A stretch of 64,000 nt of DNA from Vicugna pacos (taxonomy: Eukaryota > Chordata > Mammalia > Artiodactyla > Camelidae), in NCBI RefSeq assembly GCF_048564905.1, contig NC_133006.1, positions 13,662,501 to 13,726,500 on the forward strand, in the 5' to 3' direction. A program made the position numbers and the translations under genes. The notes below the pieces were generated by a model, which ran no database searches, was not told where the DNA came from, and was given only the letters and a program-made list of their open reading frames with translations. Of this stretch, positions 12,077-22,960 are shown in pieces (position 1 is the first letter of the stretch; each line of letters opens with the position of its first letter).

Positions 12077-12330
12077 TGTCTGCATTTTCTTTATGACCTT
12101 CTAGCCATGCCTAAGAATGTTTTCTGCACCCTTGGACTGTCTTTCTAGTTCCCTAAGTCATCTTTTATGATTTTTTTAATCATTTTGTCTTTTATATTTT
12201 CAGTTTTTAATTCATCTGGAATTTATTGTTACATACAGAACAAGATAAAATCTTTCTTCTTTTTCAATAGTTAGCTGTTTGTCAAACCACTAATGAAAAA
12301 AATTGAAATAAACTGTCCATTTCCTTCTGT
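12077..12330 (-). repeat. L1M ORF2-end remnant, antisense (second copy, right part)
   Basis: TTTTTAATTCATCTGGAATTTATTGTTAC fits, in pieces, the L1M landmark that follows the 3' UTR in antisense order, resuming after the MLT1 LTR. Confidence 0.55.
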
Positions 12331-12985
12331 CTTAAATTCTCATCTGTTTCTCATTCTGTTCATCTCCTTTCACACATGATCTCTTCTTGTTTATTCCTTT
12401 ATCCCTTTCTCCCTCCATCCATCACGCCTCTTTCCCTGCAGCCACTCCAACACCAACTTCTCAATATGGTTACATCATAATTTTCAGCTAGTTTTTTAGT
12501 CACTGTTTACATTGTTTTGTCTCTGAGATTGCTGGAATTCAGAGCTGAGTTAGGTACTGTACCACTTCTGCATTCTCTTACTTGTAATTTTTGTTTTCTT
12601 GGCAACAATTGTCTTAACATCTTTTTAGTTTTGTATTTATCCAGCAGTAGTTCACGCCCAGCTCTCCTCAAGTGTGACTCTCCTCTCGATAGAAATGATA
12701 AAGGCATGGCCGATAATTTGATCTCTTTACAGGAACACCTCTCTGTCACTTACTCCGGTCTGAAGAGGGTGCTCCTTTGGGCTCGCCACGCACCGGCCGT
12801 CCTGGAGAGATTTCCATTCCCATCGTGGGCACTTCCCTCATCTCCTGTGGGACCACTTGTGTCTTACACTACTTCCTACAGGGCAGTAAACCAAGGAAAA
12901 TTCTTCCTCTTTCTTGGTTTATTCCTTTGTTTTGCTGGAGCACATTGTCTATTGTTTTCCTAAGAAAGAGTCCATAGGAGGTGAA
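12331..12985. other. unassigned stretch between L1M blocks
   Basis: Pyrimidine-rich (TCCCTTTCTCCCTCCATCCA near 12401) and then moderately GC-rich with a 148-codon frame that I do not credit as coding. It may be a diverged old LINE, since L1M-like sequence flanks it, but no family match was clear. Confidence 0.45.
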
Positions 12986-12989
12986 TTTT

Positions 12990-13245
12990 TTTTAATTTGC
13001 GTGTTTTAACACAGATTTTTGACAGTTTGCCTATGTGTGAAAACTCATAGAAATGATTTTATCTCAGAATTTCAAAGGGATTTCTTCACTACTTTCTGGT
13101 GTTAAAAGTTGTTGTTGAGATGACATTCCAATAGCTTTATATGTGGCCTCCTTTTTTCCCCCCTTATTTCTGTAAGTTTTTAGGATCTACTGTTTGCCCT
13201 CAGAGTTCTGAAATTTCGCAATGATCCGTTTAGACTGTCTGACAT
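12990..13245 (-). repeat. old L1M 5'-region fragment, antisense
   Basis: A stretch with CTGAAATTTCGCAATGATCC resembles the reversed L1M 5' region (CTGAAATTTCACGATGATAT in the consensus I remember). A second piece with the next landmarks is at 13805-13940, beyond an L2. Confidence 0.55.
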
Positions 13246-13254
13246 GACATGCAG

Positions 13255-13725
13255 CTCCCCTCCGTTGGCTGCTCTTGTGATCTTACCCCTCACCGTTATC
13301 CCCTCTCCAGCCAGACTAGCCTCCTTTCTCTTCCCCTGATGTGTTCAGGCGTGGTCTTGCCTCAGAGGCTCTGTGCTTCCCCTGCATGGGACGTTCTCCC
13401 AGATACCCTTGTGGCTCACTCCCTTATTTCTGCTCACATGTTACCTCAGTAATGAGGACTTCTCTGATCACCCTGATAAAGTATGAACCCACAGCCAGCG
13501 CTCCAGCACACCAACACACTTTTCCTGCTCGCTTTTTCACTTTTGCATAGGAGTTGCTATGACATGCTAATATAACAATAATATAATATACTTATTATTT
13601 GTCTCCTGACCACTACAGTATAAGCTCCATGGCAGCATGGACTTTGTCTGTTTGGCTCAAGGTTGTATTGCTGCCTCTGGGACTTGTGCCTGGTTCTCAG
13701 CAGAAGTTTGTGAATGAATGCGTGA
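13255..13725 (+). repeat. L2 LINE 3' end, sense
   Basis: TTGCCTCAGAGGCTCTGTGC, then GGGACGTTCTCCCAGATACC, then CTCACATGTTACCTCAGTAA, then TATAAGCTCCATGGCAGCAT and a GTGAATGAATGCGTGAG end. This is a nearly complete L2 3' terminus with the TGAATGAA-type tail. Confidence 0.88.
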
Positions 13726-13804
13726 GTGCGAATTGCTGTGCCTTTTTCACCATTGTGTTGGGCAGTTCGTAGATCATTCTGGAATCCTAGGTTCATCAGT
13801 TCTC

Positions 13805-13940
13805 GGAAACCCTCTTGAACTATTCAGTAATTCCTTTCCTTCCTTTTTTCTCCTCCAGAACTTCTGTTTTTGGATGTTAGACCTGGACTGATTCTCCAGT
13901 TTATTCATCCTTTCTTATTTGTCATTTCTTGTCTTGGTTA
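13805..13940 (-). repeat. old L1M 5'-region fragment, antisense
   Basis: CTCCTCCAGAACTTCTGTTT, then GGATGTTAGACCTGGACTGA, match the reversed L1M 5' region that would follow the 12990-13245 fragment. The intervening L2 therefore appears to split this element. Confidence 0.6.
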
Positions 13941-14394
13941 ACTGCTTGTACTGTGCTCTGCTAGGTTAAGTGTGTTGGAGAAGTAAAATTGCAAAGTGAG
14001 GTTCCTACTTATGGTTGTTTTTGAATCTGTAGTAATTATTTACATTTATTTGCCAGTTGGCATACTCAAGGAGGTAAACTGGCTTTGGTAGTTTCTCAGT
14101 TCTACTTCATGGCTCTGACCGTGACAATACATAACTAAACAAATCACTTAAACAAATATGTGGCATAAATATTGATGGAGGCAAGGGAAACACCAGAATC
14201 TATAAATATATGACACCTGAATCCAATTAGTTCATGAAAGTTCCCCTTCCAGCCTCCACCCGTGCCTATGAGGAGGCAGAGAGCAGGGCTTCCAGTCAGG
14301 CTCTGTACTAGGACTTTTCGCATTAACTCCCACATCCATCCTTCTGGACAGAAAATGATTGGGGTACAACAGGAATGAAATTTCTTAAGAATCA

Positions 14395-14535
14395 TATCAG
14401 AAACTGTACCAGCCACTTGGCATGTATAATTTAGTATGATCCTTACACAATCCTGAAGTGTAGGTGCCATTACATTCGTACTAAAAATGGGAAATTGTTG
14501 CATCATTACTTAGCACAAGGTCTCACAGTGTCAGA
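14395..14535 (-). repeat. MIR SINE remnant, antisense
   Basis: CCACTTGGCATGTATAATTT, then ATCCTTACACAATCCTGAAG, then AAAAATGGGAAATTG and AAGGTCTCACAGTGTCAGAT, in the order of a reversed MIR. Confidence 0.65.
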
Positions 14536-14570
14536 TCTGAAACATCAACTGATAACTTAGAGTTTAATTA

Positions 14571-14870
14571 GTTTTGTTTTATTTTATGGAAGAATAGTTG
14601 ACTTACAGTATTATATTGGAAGTTTCAGTTGTACAGTGTAGTAATTTGATATTTTATGGGTTATATGCCGTACAGAGTTATTGTCAGATACTGATTATAT
14701 TCCCTGGGCAGTGCATTCCATCCTTGTAACTTTTTACTTTTATATCTAGCAGTTTGTACCGCTTGATCTCCTGCACTATTTTGCCCCCACCGCCCGCCTC
14801 CACACTCTCCCCTCTGGTAACCACTAGTTTGATTTCTGTATTTGTGAGTCTGTTCCCATTTTGTTATAAT
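14571..14870 (-). repeat. L1MA-type 3' end, antisense
   Basis: ATGGAAGAATAGTTGACTTA, then CAGTTGTACAGTGTAGTAAT, then CTCTGGTAACCACTAGTTTG are the reversed 3' UTR of laurasiatherian L1MA elements. It is 5'-truncated. Confidence 0.82.
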
Positions 14871-15214
14871 TGCCTTAATAACATGTTTGGACTCCTAAAA
14901 TAATTGCTATGTATCTAAGTGTAGATCTCTTATGGACCATATGAAAGATTGTTTTCCTACTCCAAAAAACAAAACATGCTTACACAAGAATATTTACAAA
15001 AATTTGCCAGAGACTTTTAAAACTCCATTAAAAACTATATTAAACTGCCAGTTCTGTCTCAGTCCTGTGAAGTGCTAAATGTTGACTGGTCAAGTTACTT
15101 AATTTCCCATGTTTAAATATTGTTATATGAGGAAACTATTAAGCATGAGTTTACCCAAGGAAAACAGAAAAGTTAGCTGTCTACTATCTATGGGGTACAG
15201 TGGAGACAGGGAGT

Positions 15215-15425
15215 TACTGTCTGACAGGCTGGTTCGTATCCCATCTTCATCACGTGAATACTCTGAGCTGCAGATTCCCGATCTATGACAAATCTATGAA
15301 ATACTCATCTCACTTAACCTGTAGGATTTTTGTGAAGATCCGATGAACTGACCATTTTTACAATATGTAAAAAGTGTCAGATACCTTGTAGTGTACTCAA
15401 TAAATGCTAGTTTATGTTCTTGTTG
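15215..15425 (+). repeat. MIR SINE remnant
   Basis: GACAGGCTGGTTCGTATCCC, then a CATCTCACTTAACCTGTAGG core, then CTCAATAAATGCTAGTTTAT. It spans most of a full MIR. Confidence 0.78.
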
Positions 15426-15639
15426 CTCTTTTTAGTGATGCCACCCTTTCTAAAATTAAGTGTTGAAATCTATAATGACAGTTTCTGTCACTGGATCACA
15501 TAGTTTATTTGGAGGGTAACACCTCCCACCCATTTCTGTTTTTAAAGGTGGGGGAAGGTGACAAACATTCTGCTTTAGGTGTTTAGGGGGAAAGGTGGCC
15601 CTAGGGAGATTATTCTTGATAGGTGTGAAGACTCTCATG

Positions 15640-16045
15640 ATAATGGATATCTCATGCTTGTCCCTTTGGATCCCCTTTTCACCCTTCCTCCTCTTCTGTA
15701 ACCTGGGAGGCTAATCTCTTGCAATCTGCTTGCCTCCGACTTCTGCTTCAGTTTGGCCAGTGGGAGGCACCAGCAGGGGAGCTTAATGTAAGGCCAAGCT
15801 TGGTTGTGTCCCCATCAGGTAACTTCTCCAGCTTCTAGGTTCCAGTGTCAGTTGCCTTTCCCTTAACCCTCTAAGCATAATTTAATAATAGTTTCCTGTT
15901 GTTAAACCCAGGGGGCTACCACACTGTCCCATGGAGTTTCCCAAAACCTTCCCTGCATCTTTGTGAATAGTTTCTGTTTAAGTTCTTCTCCAGTTACCCC
16001 ACTTAACTATGCTTTTTCCTTCCAAGACCCTGACTGATAAACGTA
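15640..16045 (+). repeat. probable old LTR-like interspersed repeat, family uncertain
   Basis: The stretch from AATGGATATCTCATGCTTGT to GACCCTGACTGATAAACG has the look of an ancient interspersed repeat: GGCCAGTGGGAGGCACCAGC in the middle and an end resembling ACCCTGACTGATACA of LTR-class repeats. I cannot name the family. If it is an LTR, it is a decayed solo copy. Confidence 0.4.
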
Positions 16046-16559
16046 TATTCAAATAAATATCAATGACCCCATCTGGGTCATTCCTACAGATGCTCTCAAC
16101 ACACATGTGTTAGCTGAGATTCAGCCAGGTAAATTCTAAAAATTGAAGTTTTCTCCAAATCCTGATTAGAGACTCAGAAGCACAATCTGATTCACCTTTA
16201 GGCTGGAAATTCATCATGGCTAATATCTAACTGAACTAATTCCGGAAGAGTCAGGATATTTTCTTTAGACATTTTAGATAATCTGTAGCAAGGTCTCAGG
16301 ACTCATTTCAGATTAATAACCTCAGTGTAGTCCGTGGCTTCCTTGTGGAACGTTTTGTACCTTTTGTACATTTTGAACATTTGCTGATTGAACTCTTCCA
16401 TGTAGTATGTAAATTGTGGTACTTATCTCCCAATTCTTTTAATTTTCAGCATTAACTTGTTTAACTTATTTAAAATAAGAATTTTATAATATATTATATT
16501 ATTTATTGTGCATCTTAACTCAAAAAATAAGCACAGTCTACATATTCTGAGATTAGGAA

Positions 16560-16690
16560 CCATGTTTTGGTTTTTTTCTTGTTGTTTGCTTGCTTGCTTG
16601 CTTTGCTGTGCTTCTGATTAGCATAATCTCCAGTTTTAAGCTCAATAATTGGCCTGTACTAGGTGCTCAATAAATAGATATTGCACAAAC
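16560..16690 (+). repeat. probable L2 3' end
   Basis: The end CCTGTACTAGGTGCTCAATAA resembles, in part, the L2/MIR terminus (TAGGTGCTCAATAAATATT). A short TTGC microsatellite (16584-16603) lies upstream. Could equally be MIR. Confidence 0.45.
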
Positions 16691-16849
16691 CTGGGGCTAG
16701 TGTTCAGTTAAAAGTCATGGGTTTTTAACCTCCATGCTTATTTATTTCAATTTAGCTTCATCTGACAAGACTGTTGTTTGAAGGGTTGCCCTTCTGTGAC
16801 TTCCCTTTTATGAACATCACTGCCCTGAGAGTCCACAGAAGGAAATAAA

Positions 16850-16895
16850 AGACTAATATTTGCTGGGCGTAATACATGTTTTAGATGTTATCTTT
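16850..16895 (-). repeat. MIR remnant, antisense, left piece split by L1
   Basis: TTTGCTGGGCGTAATACATG, then TTTTAGATGTTATC, fit the reversed MIR segment around CTAAGCGCTTTACATGCATT. The MIR appears to resume after the L1 insertion at about 17175. Confidence 0.5.
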
Positions 16896-16900
16896 GTTTT

Positions 16901-17156
16901 GTTTTTTTAAACATTTTTTTATTGCGTTATAGTCATTTTACAACGTGGTGTCAAATTCCAGTGTAGAGGACAATTTTTCGTTGTACATGAACATACGTAT
17001 ATTCATTGTCACATTTTTTTTTCACTGTGAGCCATCACAAGATCTTGTATGTATTTCCCTGTGCTATACCATACAATCTTGTTTATCTATTCTGCATATG
17101 CCTGTCAGTATCTACAAATTTTGAACTCCCAGTCTGTCCCTTCCCAACCCCCTCCC
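16901..17156 (-). mobile_element. 5'-truncated L1 3' end, antisense
   Basis: It starts at a poly-T (poly-A tail on minus), then TTATAGTCATTTTACAACGT, then CAAGATCTTGTATGTATTTC and CTCCCAGTCTGTCCCTTCCC. The same family occurs at 42220-42306. A TCTTTGTTT sequence flanks both ends (16891-16899 and 17157-17165), a plausible short target duplication. Divergence is low compared with the L1M copies, so this is a relatively recent artiodactyl or camelid insertion. Confidence 0.88.
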
Positions 17157-17174
17157 TCTTTGTTTATTTTTTTC

Positions 17175-17235
17175 TTCCTCATTTGTTCTTTTTAACATCC
17201 CTGCAAGATAACTGTTACCATTCTTGGGTTGGTTG
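17175..17235 (-). repeat. MIR remnant, antisense, right piece
   Basis: CTCATTTGTTCTTTTTAACA, then TCCCTGCAAGATAACTGTTA, follow the reversed MIR core (CTCATTTAATCCTCACAACA in the consensus). It continues the piece at 16850-16895. Confidence 0.5.
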
Positions 17236-18758
17236 GTTCGTCTGGGTCAGTGCAGTCTCCATTACGTCTGGCTACTGGCCGCGCTCAGCTCAGCCCATGC
17301 TGGAACCCGCAGGCCTCAGCCTTCCTGCTCTGGCCCCTGTGCCAGTTCCCGGGCCTAGTCAGGCAGCTTCTTTTACGTGGCTTTTGCTCAGTTGCTTAAC
17401 TACCATTTCACTTAATTCTAACACACATTAATGGAGAGTCTGTGCTCTGGAAGGGAAGCTTTTTTCTTGTAAAAAGATCTTTATAAAATAGGGTGGTAAG
17501 TGATAAGCCGGCTGAAGTTGTGCAAGGTCCCCAGGAGGCACAATGGAAGGGGAGTGGTTAGGTCTGTGCTTGAGTCAGGGGAGGACCTCAGATGCTGCGG
17601 CGCCTCGCGTGCACCTTTGAAGGACACGGGGTTCTGTCCTCCCTGTGCTGTCTGCTTTTTCACATGTGCCTGTGTGAGTGTCATTGGATGATGGTAACAT
17701 TTTATCCTGATCTGAATAAATCTTTTAAGAATATCCTAGTGTGGCTTTTAGTAGTAAATCTAAAACATTTTCTCTGCTTGCGAAATCATCAGTAATTTTT
17801 TTTCTTTTCTTATATAGATTGCTATTCCCCCTACTCATCCCTGCCCAGGATCTCTTTTGCATAGTGCTTGGTAGTTCTCCAGGTGCCTGCCCGCATTGTT
17901 TCATCCGGCTTCACAGTGACCTGTCTGTGTAACAAGACCTGTGCTGTATCACCTTCCTGAGCCCTTTTTAATCGCCTTTTAAATTCTCAGGTGGAATTTG
18001 GGACTGACACCTGAGCCTAGGAAACCTGACTTTTCATTTAGTTTTACATATACTACATCTAATTTGATAAATACTATATACAACATTGATGGGTTTTCCT
18101 ATGCAAGCAATGTTTGGATACAAAATTTGAATAAGGGCTACTTTCTCTGACCGACTGAGGCGAAAGTACATACAAATTACCTGTGCTCCTCATATGATAA
18201 AAGCGTACAGCAGAGTGGAAATGGATAGAGACCAATCTCTTTTACGCGTTAGTGATTGCGTTGCTTTAATCCTGTCTTTGGCTTTCAAATGTATCTGGAA
18301 CTATTGGGTAGGATACTGGAATAATTAACTACATCACCTGCTGATTTGTGTACTATGGCAAACATTATGGTAAAGCAGGTCATTAATGCTAAGTAACCAT
18401 CTAGCCTCCTACTTCCTGCCACACGCATCGAGTTAATTGGCTTGGTTGCCCTTTCCATTGGTATAATAACGAAGTGGATTTTCCTTTGAAAATTGACTCC
18501 CATCTGCACCTCACCAAGTGGTACAATTTCTTCTTATGATTCTTCTTTTTTATGTCTTTTCTCATTGATGAAAGTGCTTAATTATGGAGCCAAAAGTAAA
18601 CTATAACTAGGGTTAAATATTAGGATCAGAAAGCAAAAGCCAACAGGCTCTTTGGAGCTCATCGGGGTGCCCCTCTCATCAGGTCCCACCTGAAGAACCT
18701 GAGAATCAGAGAGATCAGCTATTCTGTTCAAAACTGTAATTTCAAAAATGTATGCAGA
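17236..18758. other. unassigned intronic sequence
   Basis: Mixed composition with a GC-richer part near 17260-17400 and 17510-17680. A weak MIR-like stretch near 17870-17990 was not convincing. No gene recognised. Confidence 0.45.
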
Positions 18759-18898
18759 GGGATGGGTGGAGGGTATAGCTAGTGGTAGAGCGTGTGCCTA
18801 GCATGCAGGAAGTCCTGGGTTCAATCCCCAGTATCTCCATTAAATAAATAAGTTAAATAAACCTAATTACCTCCCCCCCAAAAATAATTTTTAAAAAA
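18759..18898 (+). repeat. camelid Vic-type tRNA-derived SINE
   Basis: The copy begins GGGATGGGTGGAGGGTATAG. It has an A-box region GTGGTAGAGCGTGTGCC, a B box GGGTTCAATCCC, then CAGTATCTCCATTAAATAAA and the diagnostic CTAATTACCTCCCCCC followed by an A/T tail. It is the better-preserved of the two copies and the strongest evidence that the host is a camelid. I could not define a target-site duplication with certainty. Confidence 0.95.
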
Positions 18899-19074
18899 CT
18901 TTTAATGCATGTACACTAACACGTGAATTGTATTTCATGGTGAAGGGATTCTACATGAGAAATTATTAGGGAAGCTACTGGTTCTTATCAAAAGGTGCCC
19001 ACATGTAGTTTTCCCTTTACCTTTAAGTGAGAGTTACTTAAAACTTGTAAGAAAGTGCTTCTGGTGATACACAC

Positions 19075-19165
19075 TCACGTATGTATGAGTTTGTATATAC
19101 ATACAAATGTGTATGTGTATATATATACACCTGTGTGTGTGTATATATGTATGTGTATAACTTAT
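19075..19165. repeat. degenerate TG/TA microsatellite
   Basis: Alternating TG, CA and TA dinucleotides, including the perfect palindrome GTGTATATATATACAC at 19115-19130. Confidence 0.85.
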
Positions 19166-20362
19166 CCATACAGATTTTCACACCCTAAATTTGTTTATGG
19201 TAAAATAAGTCATAAGTGCTAAGTAATAGTCCAATGATAGCTTAAAAATTGTAAACTTTTATGGTGATCCTGAAATTTAATTTCCCAGTTCTAAATGAAT
19301 GTAGACAGCATTTATTCAGGGCTTACTTTATGCCACGTGACATTATCTCCCTTAAACATCAAGCGATAGGCATTTAAAAAATTTATGAGAGGAAAAATTC
19401 AAGATGGTTCTAGAAACTTTTTTAAAGAAATGGTTTTGTTAAAGCTTCTCGATTAAACTACTTGTGAAATAAATTTGTATAGTGGAGACTCCATGGAGAT
19501 AATCTGCCGAGTTAGACCTTAAAATGGAAGCAGTAATCAGAATGCTCTGGAAAACCCCTCAGGCTCCACAGCACTGACAGAGGAAACCAAGCTTTAGCTG
19601 AGTTTCATAGCCCACTCTTGCCCTCCTTGTGCGTGGATCAGGCTCTGAAACCCAGCATCAAAAGCTGCAATTCTAAAATTCTAAAGTTGGCATCTTATCC
19701 ATGTATTTTCTCAACAAAAAAGACAAAATTATAAAATTGCCTTTGCCAAAACAAGGGTGATAGTAATAAAGATAAAATTAGAAATCAGTTTTCCTCTTTC
19801 CTTATGATTCTTAAGCATTACTTTTGGTAATTTTTCCAGTCATCACATCGGTCTGTGTGTGGTCTGGTGTAAGGCAGTGCTTTGAATACTCTGATCTAAA
19901 CATGAAGACTTAGTACGAGACCTGTGTTTCTTCCTCAGCATCTAGGGTGAAATGGAATCTGGTTATCGTGTGAAAATTTTGGTAGCGTTCTGAAAAAAGG
20001 TAATTAGAGTTCTGTCTGTTATTTTTTTGTCCTTTGGAGAAATAAGTAATGGCTACAACTCTTTGGGTGGATGCCTTTTTAGAAGTGTGAACAGAAGGGA
20101 AAATGGAAGGAGACAAAAAGATGCCAAGAAATAAGCAGAGAAGAAAAAAACACATTATTACATGTAGATAAGGAAAGTACACATTTTGTAGGCTACCAAA
20201 AATTTTTATGCTTCTAAAATTTTAGGAAATGCAAATGAAATGTATGTATTTGTTCCTTTAAACTGTATCATTTTTCAGTTACTGACTATCCAAAAGATAG
20301 CTGTATGTAACAATGAACAAATTCAAGATCTGCTACCATCTTTGTACAATTTTCATTGTATT

Positions 20363-20430
20363 TTAGTTTAAATAGTTAAATAGAATCTTAGTTTAAATGG
20401 TTAAATAGAAAGTAGTTAAATTTTAAATAG
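20363..20430. repeat. short tandem repeat of about 25 bp
   Basis: TTAGTTTAAATAGTTAAATA plus GAATC is followed at once by TTAGTTTAAATGGTTAAATA plus GAAAG (20388-20412), then a partial, degenerate third unit. Related TAGT/TTTAAAT words continue to about 20540. Confidence 0.75.
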
Positions 20431-21394
20431 TACTAACTGTAGTGAAGTCACAGTATAGTATTTAAATTATTATCTAGTTTAGTATAGTACAGTACTTTAG
20501 GAGTACTATAATAGTTAAAGCATAGTCTAGTCTATTACTTTAGTTTCAGCTTCAAAAACTTTCCAAAATACCCTTTTGCTTACTTTCAAAACTTGATATT
20601 TAAACTTGAAAGTTGCTTACAAATAACTTACATGCAAAAAGGTTTACAAGAAAACTTTCAGATGATTGTTCTCCTAATTTCACATTTAAATAAGAATAAC
20701 TAAAGAATTAGTTTCTTGTCAGGGTGGCTGTTTTTATACCATATATAGAGTCATTGTTTACTGGATGTTTTTTAAGCTTTGCAGGCTTATGTTGATTGTG
20801 TCTTAGTAATTCTTTAAAATATGTATAAATTAAAATGAATTGAGTCATGAGGTACTGATGATTATAGCCTTATCATATTTTTTAAAATTTGACTAACTGT
20901 GACTTACTATTCTACAAAGAAGAGTTAAAATGAAATTCTCAAAAGTTAGGCACATCTTTTATCAATTTATATACTTGTTTATGTTTCAAATGTCTAAGAC
21001 AGTGGAAGACCAGTCACCAAAAAGAATAAGGAGATCATATGATAGGAAAATACTAAGTCAAATATCTTACATTTATAGTATTCTGAATGTTGACTGTATT
21101 CAGTTACAGATCCGTTTCATTTCAAACACTTGCTGAGTTCTCAGTCCTTAAGCTGTGTCTCTGTGAAGTAACTGACTTGAATGTTTTGATCCAAACCTTA
21201 TTTTTTTTTTTTTGGCAACCATTTCTTTGCCAGCAATGAAAATGTTTTGAAAGGCAAATAAATGTTTTTGTGGGTAGACTTTTCTATGCACTGTGAGGGC
21301 TTTATTTAGTGATGGTACCTTCCTGTGTTCTGAATAAGAAATTAATCTTAGCAAGAAAGGTGAATGGCTTGATTTTAAGCATTTGTTAATTAGT

Positions 21395-21510
21395 ACCCGT
21401 TTTGTGTACCTGGACATCTCTTGTAGGTTTGTTGTGAGGGTTCAGTGAGATAATATCTAGAATGCACGAAGCACAGGATAATATAGTCAGTAAATGTCAG
21501 TGTGAAAAAG
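21395..21510 (+). repeat. MIR 3' half
   Basis: GTTTGTTGTGAGGGTTCAGT, then GAGATAATATCTAGAATGCA, match the MIR segment around TTGTTGTGAGGATTAAATGA. Confidence 0.68.
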
Positions 21511-21559
21511 GAGAATCTGTGTAAACATGGGTGATACATTGTTTATTTCCAGACCTTCT

Positions 21560-22960
21560 CAAAACCCCACTAAATGACAGCAAACTAATTTTTAAAAGCA
21601 TAAATCTATGAAGATCAAGAAAACGGGAGAATAAATAGCAGATGAGACATATCAAAAAATTACGGGAACTTAAAAGAGGTTAGAAATATTGAAGGTTTAA
21701 CAGATTTGAGAAAAATGAAGGCTTTCAACCTGGAAAAAATCAGGATTCAAGTTACCTCTGACGAAAGAAGTCTTACGTAGATGAAAAACAGGAGGATTAG
21801 TAGAAAGTAAGGGAGTAATTTTACCCCAGTACCTTATCAAAACCACACAGGCTGTCAACTGCCCTTTGCCATTCTGGCAAAACAGTATAGGCTTACTGTC
21901 TGGAGAGACTGAATAAAAGAGAACTCTGGTATTAGAGATCTAACACAAAGACCACCAGCTTTCTATTAATAGCCATTCTAGAAAGAATCCAGAAAACAGA
22001 AGAAAAGAAATTTTCAGAGTAATCCAAGAAAATTTCCAGACATGGAGGACAAGAATATACAGGGTTACAGTACCCCTGTGAGAACCAGGTATGTATATGA
22101 AGAAAGATTACCCGCCCACGCAGACATTGCATCGTGAAATTTTGGAATTTCAGGTATAAAAAGAAAAATAGTAAAGGTTTCTTAGCAGGGGATTGGGTGC
22201 AGGGGAAGCTCATACAAAGGTTTAGGAATTAAAAAATAACTGGATTCTCAACAGCAACATTTTAAGCTAGAAGACAGGAGCAATGTCTGCTGAAAATTCT
22301 CAGGGAAAATGATTTTTAATCTCAAATCCTATACCTAGTTAGATTATCAGTTGAATACAAGGGCGGCATAAATGAATTTTCAGAATACAGCATCCTTAAA
22401 AGTTTATTTTTTTTCATGCACCCTTTCTCAGGAAACTGTCAGAGGTATTTTTCAGCTGCAGCCCACCTCTAGAGGAGGGAGGGAGATACTGCACTTTCAG
22501 TTTATTCTTAATTGCCTGCTTAAAAAAAAATTGATCAGTATTCTTCAGAGGAACATAACAGAATCCAGAGACCTTTCAGTGTATCATTTATAATATTTCA
22601 TATAAAATCACAGATTCATTGAAATATGTAGTAACAGGAAAACAGGACCCAAACCCAAGAGAAAAGACAGAATGGTGACAGACTCCAGGATGCCCCAGAT
22701 GTTGAAACAGTAGACAGGGATTTTTAAAGCAGCTATTACAACTCTGCTCAAAAACAAAAAAGAGACTTTTTAAACTTTAAAAACTTCAGAGAATGTGCTC
22801 TACCACATTATGGAAGTAAATTAAGTAAGAACAAATGGGATCAAGAAAACAAAAGTCCAAAATATAATTGTTGGAAAGAGTCTGACAGACTTCAGATGAG
22901 TCTCTGAGAGAAAACAAAACAATGAAATTGAAAGAAATCCTTATATGTTTCAAATATTGC
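21560..22960 (+). repeat. L1M 5' region, sense, about 1.4 kb
   Basis: The order matches the 5' region of an ancient L1M: CAGATGAGACATATCAAAAA, ACACAGGCTGTCAACTGCCC, ATAAAAGAGAACTCTGGTAT, CAACAGCAACATTTTAAGCT, then CATGCACCCTTTCTCAGGAA and GGAAAACAGGACCCAAACCC. Frames are lost. The conserved CATGCACCCTTTCTCAGGAA block makes the assignment fairly secure. Confidence 0.75.

Larger units (their letters stand above)
18899..21390. other. unassigned AT-rich intronic sequence
   Basis: Apart from the TG/TA tract at 19075-19165 and the 25-bp repeat near 20363, I see no repeat family or gene in this AT-rich stretch. Confidence 0.5.

Noticed and set aside
12517-12963. 148-codon plus-strand open frame, the longest in the window
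   Set aside because: It lies between decayed L1M fragments, has no recognisable domain, an overlapping antisense frame of 80 codons, and no splice or promoter context. It fits chance in moderately GC-rich DNA.
14144-14506. 120-codon minus-strand open frame
   Set aside because: It overlaps an antisense MIR at its start and reads as non-protein sequence.
17006-17431. 141-codon plus-strand open frame
   Set aside because: Its first part is the reverse complement of an L1 3' end and the rest is unassigned sequence, so the frame is a chance product of the antisense repeat.
18776-18830. tRNA-like A and B boxes
   Set aside because: These are the promoter of the camelid SINE; there is no cloverleaf or intact tRNA gene.
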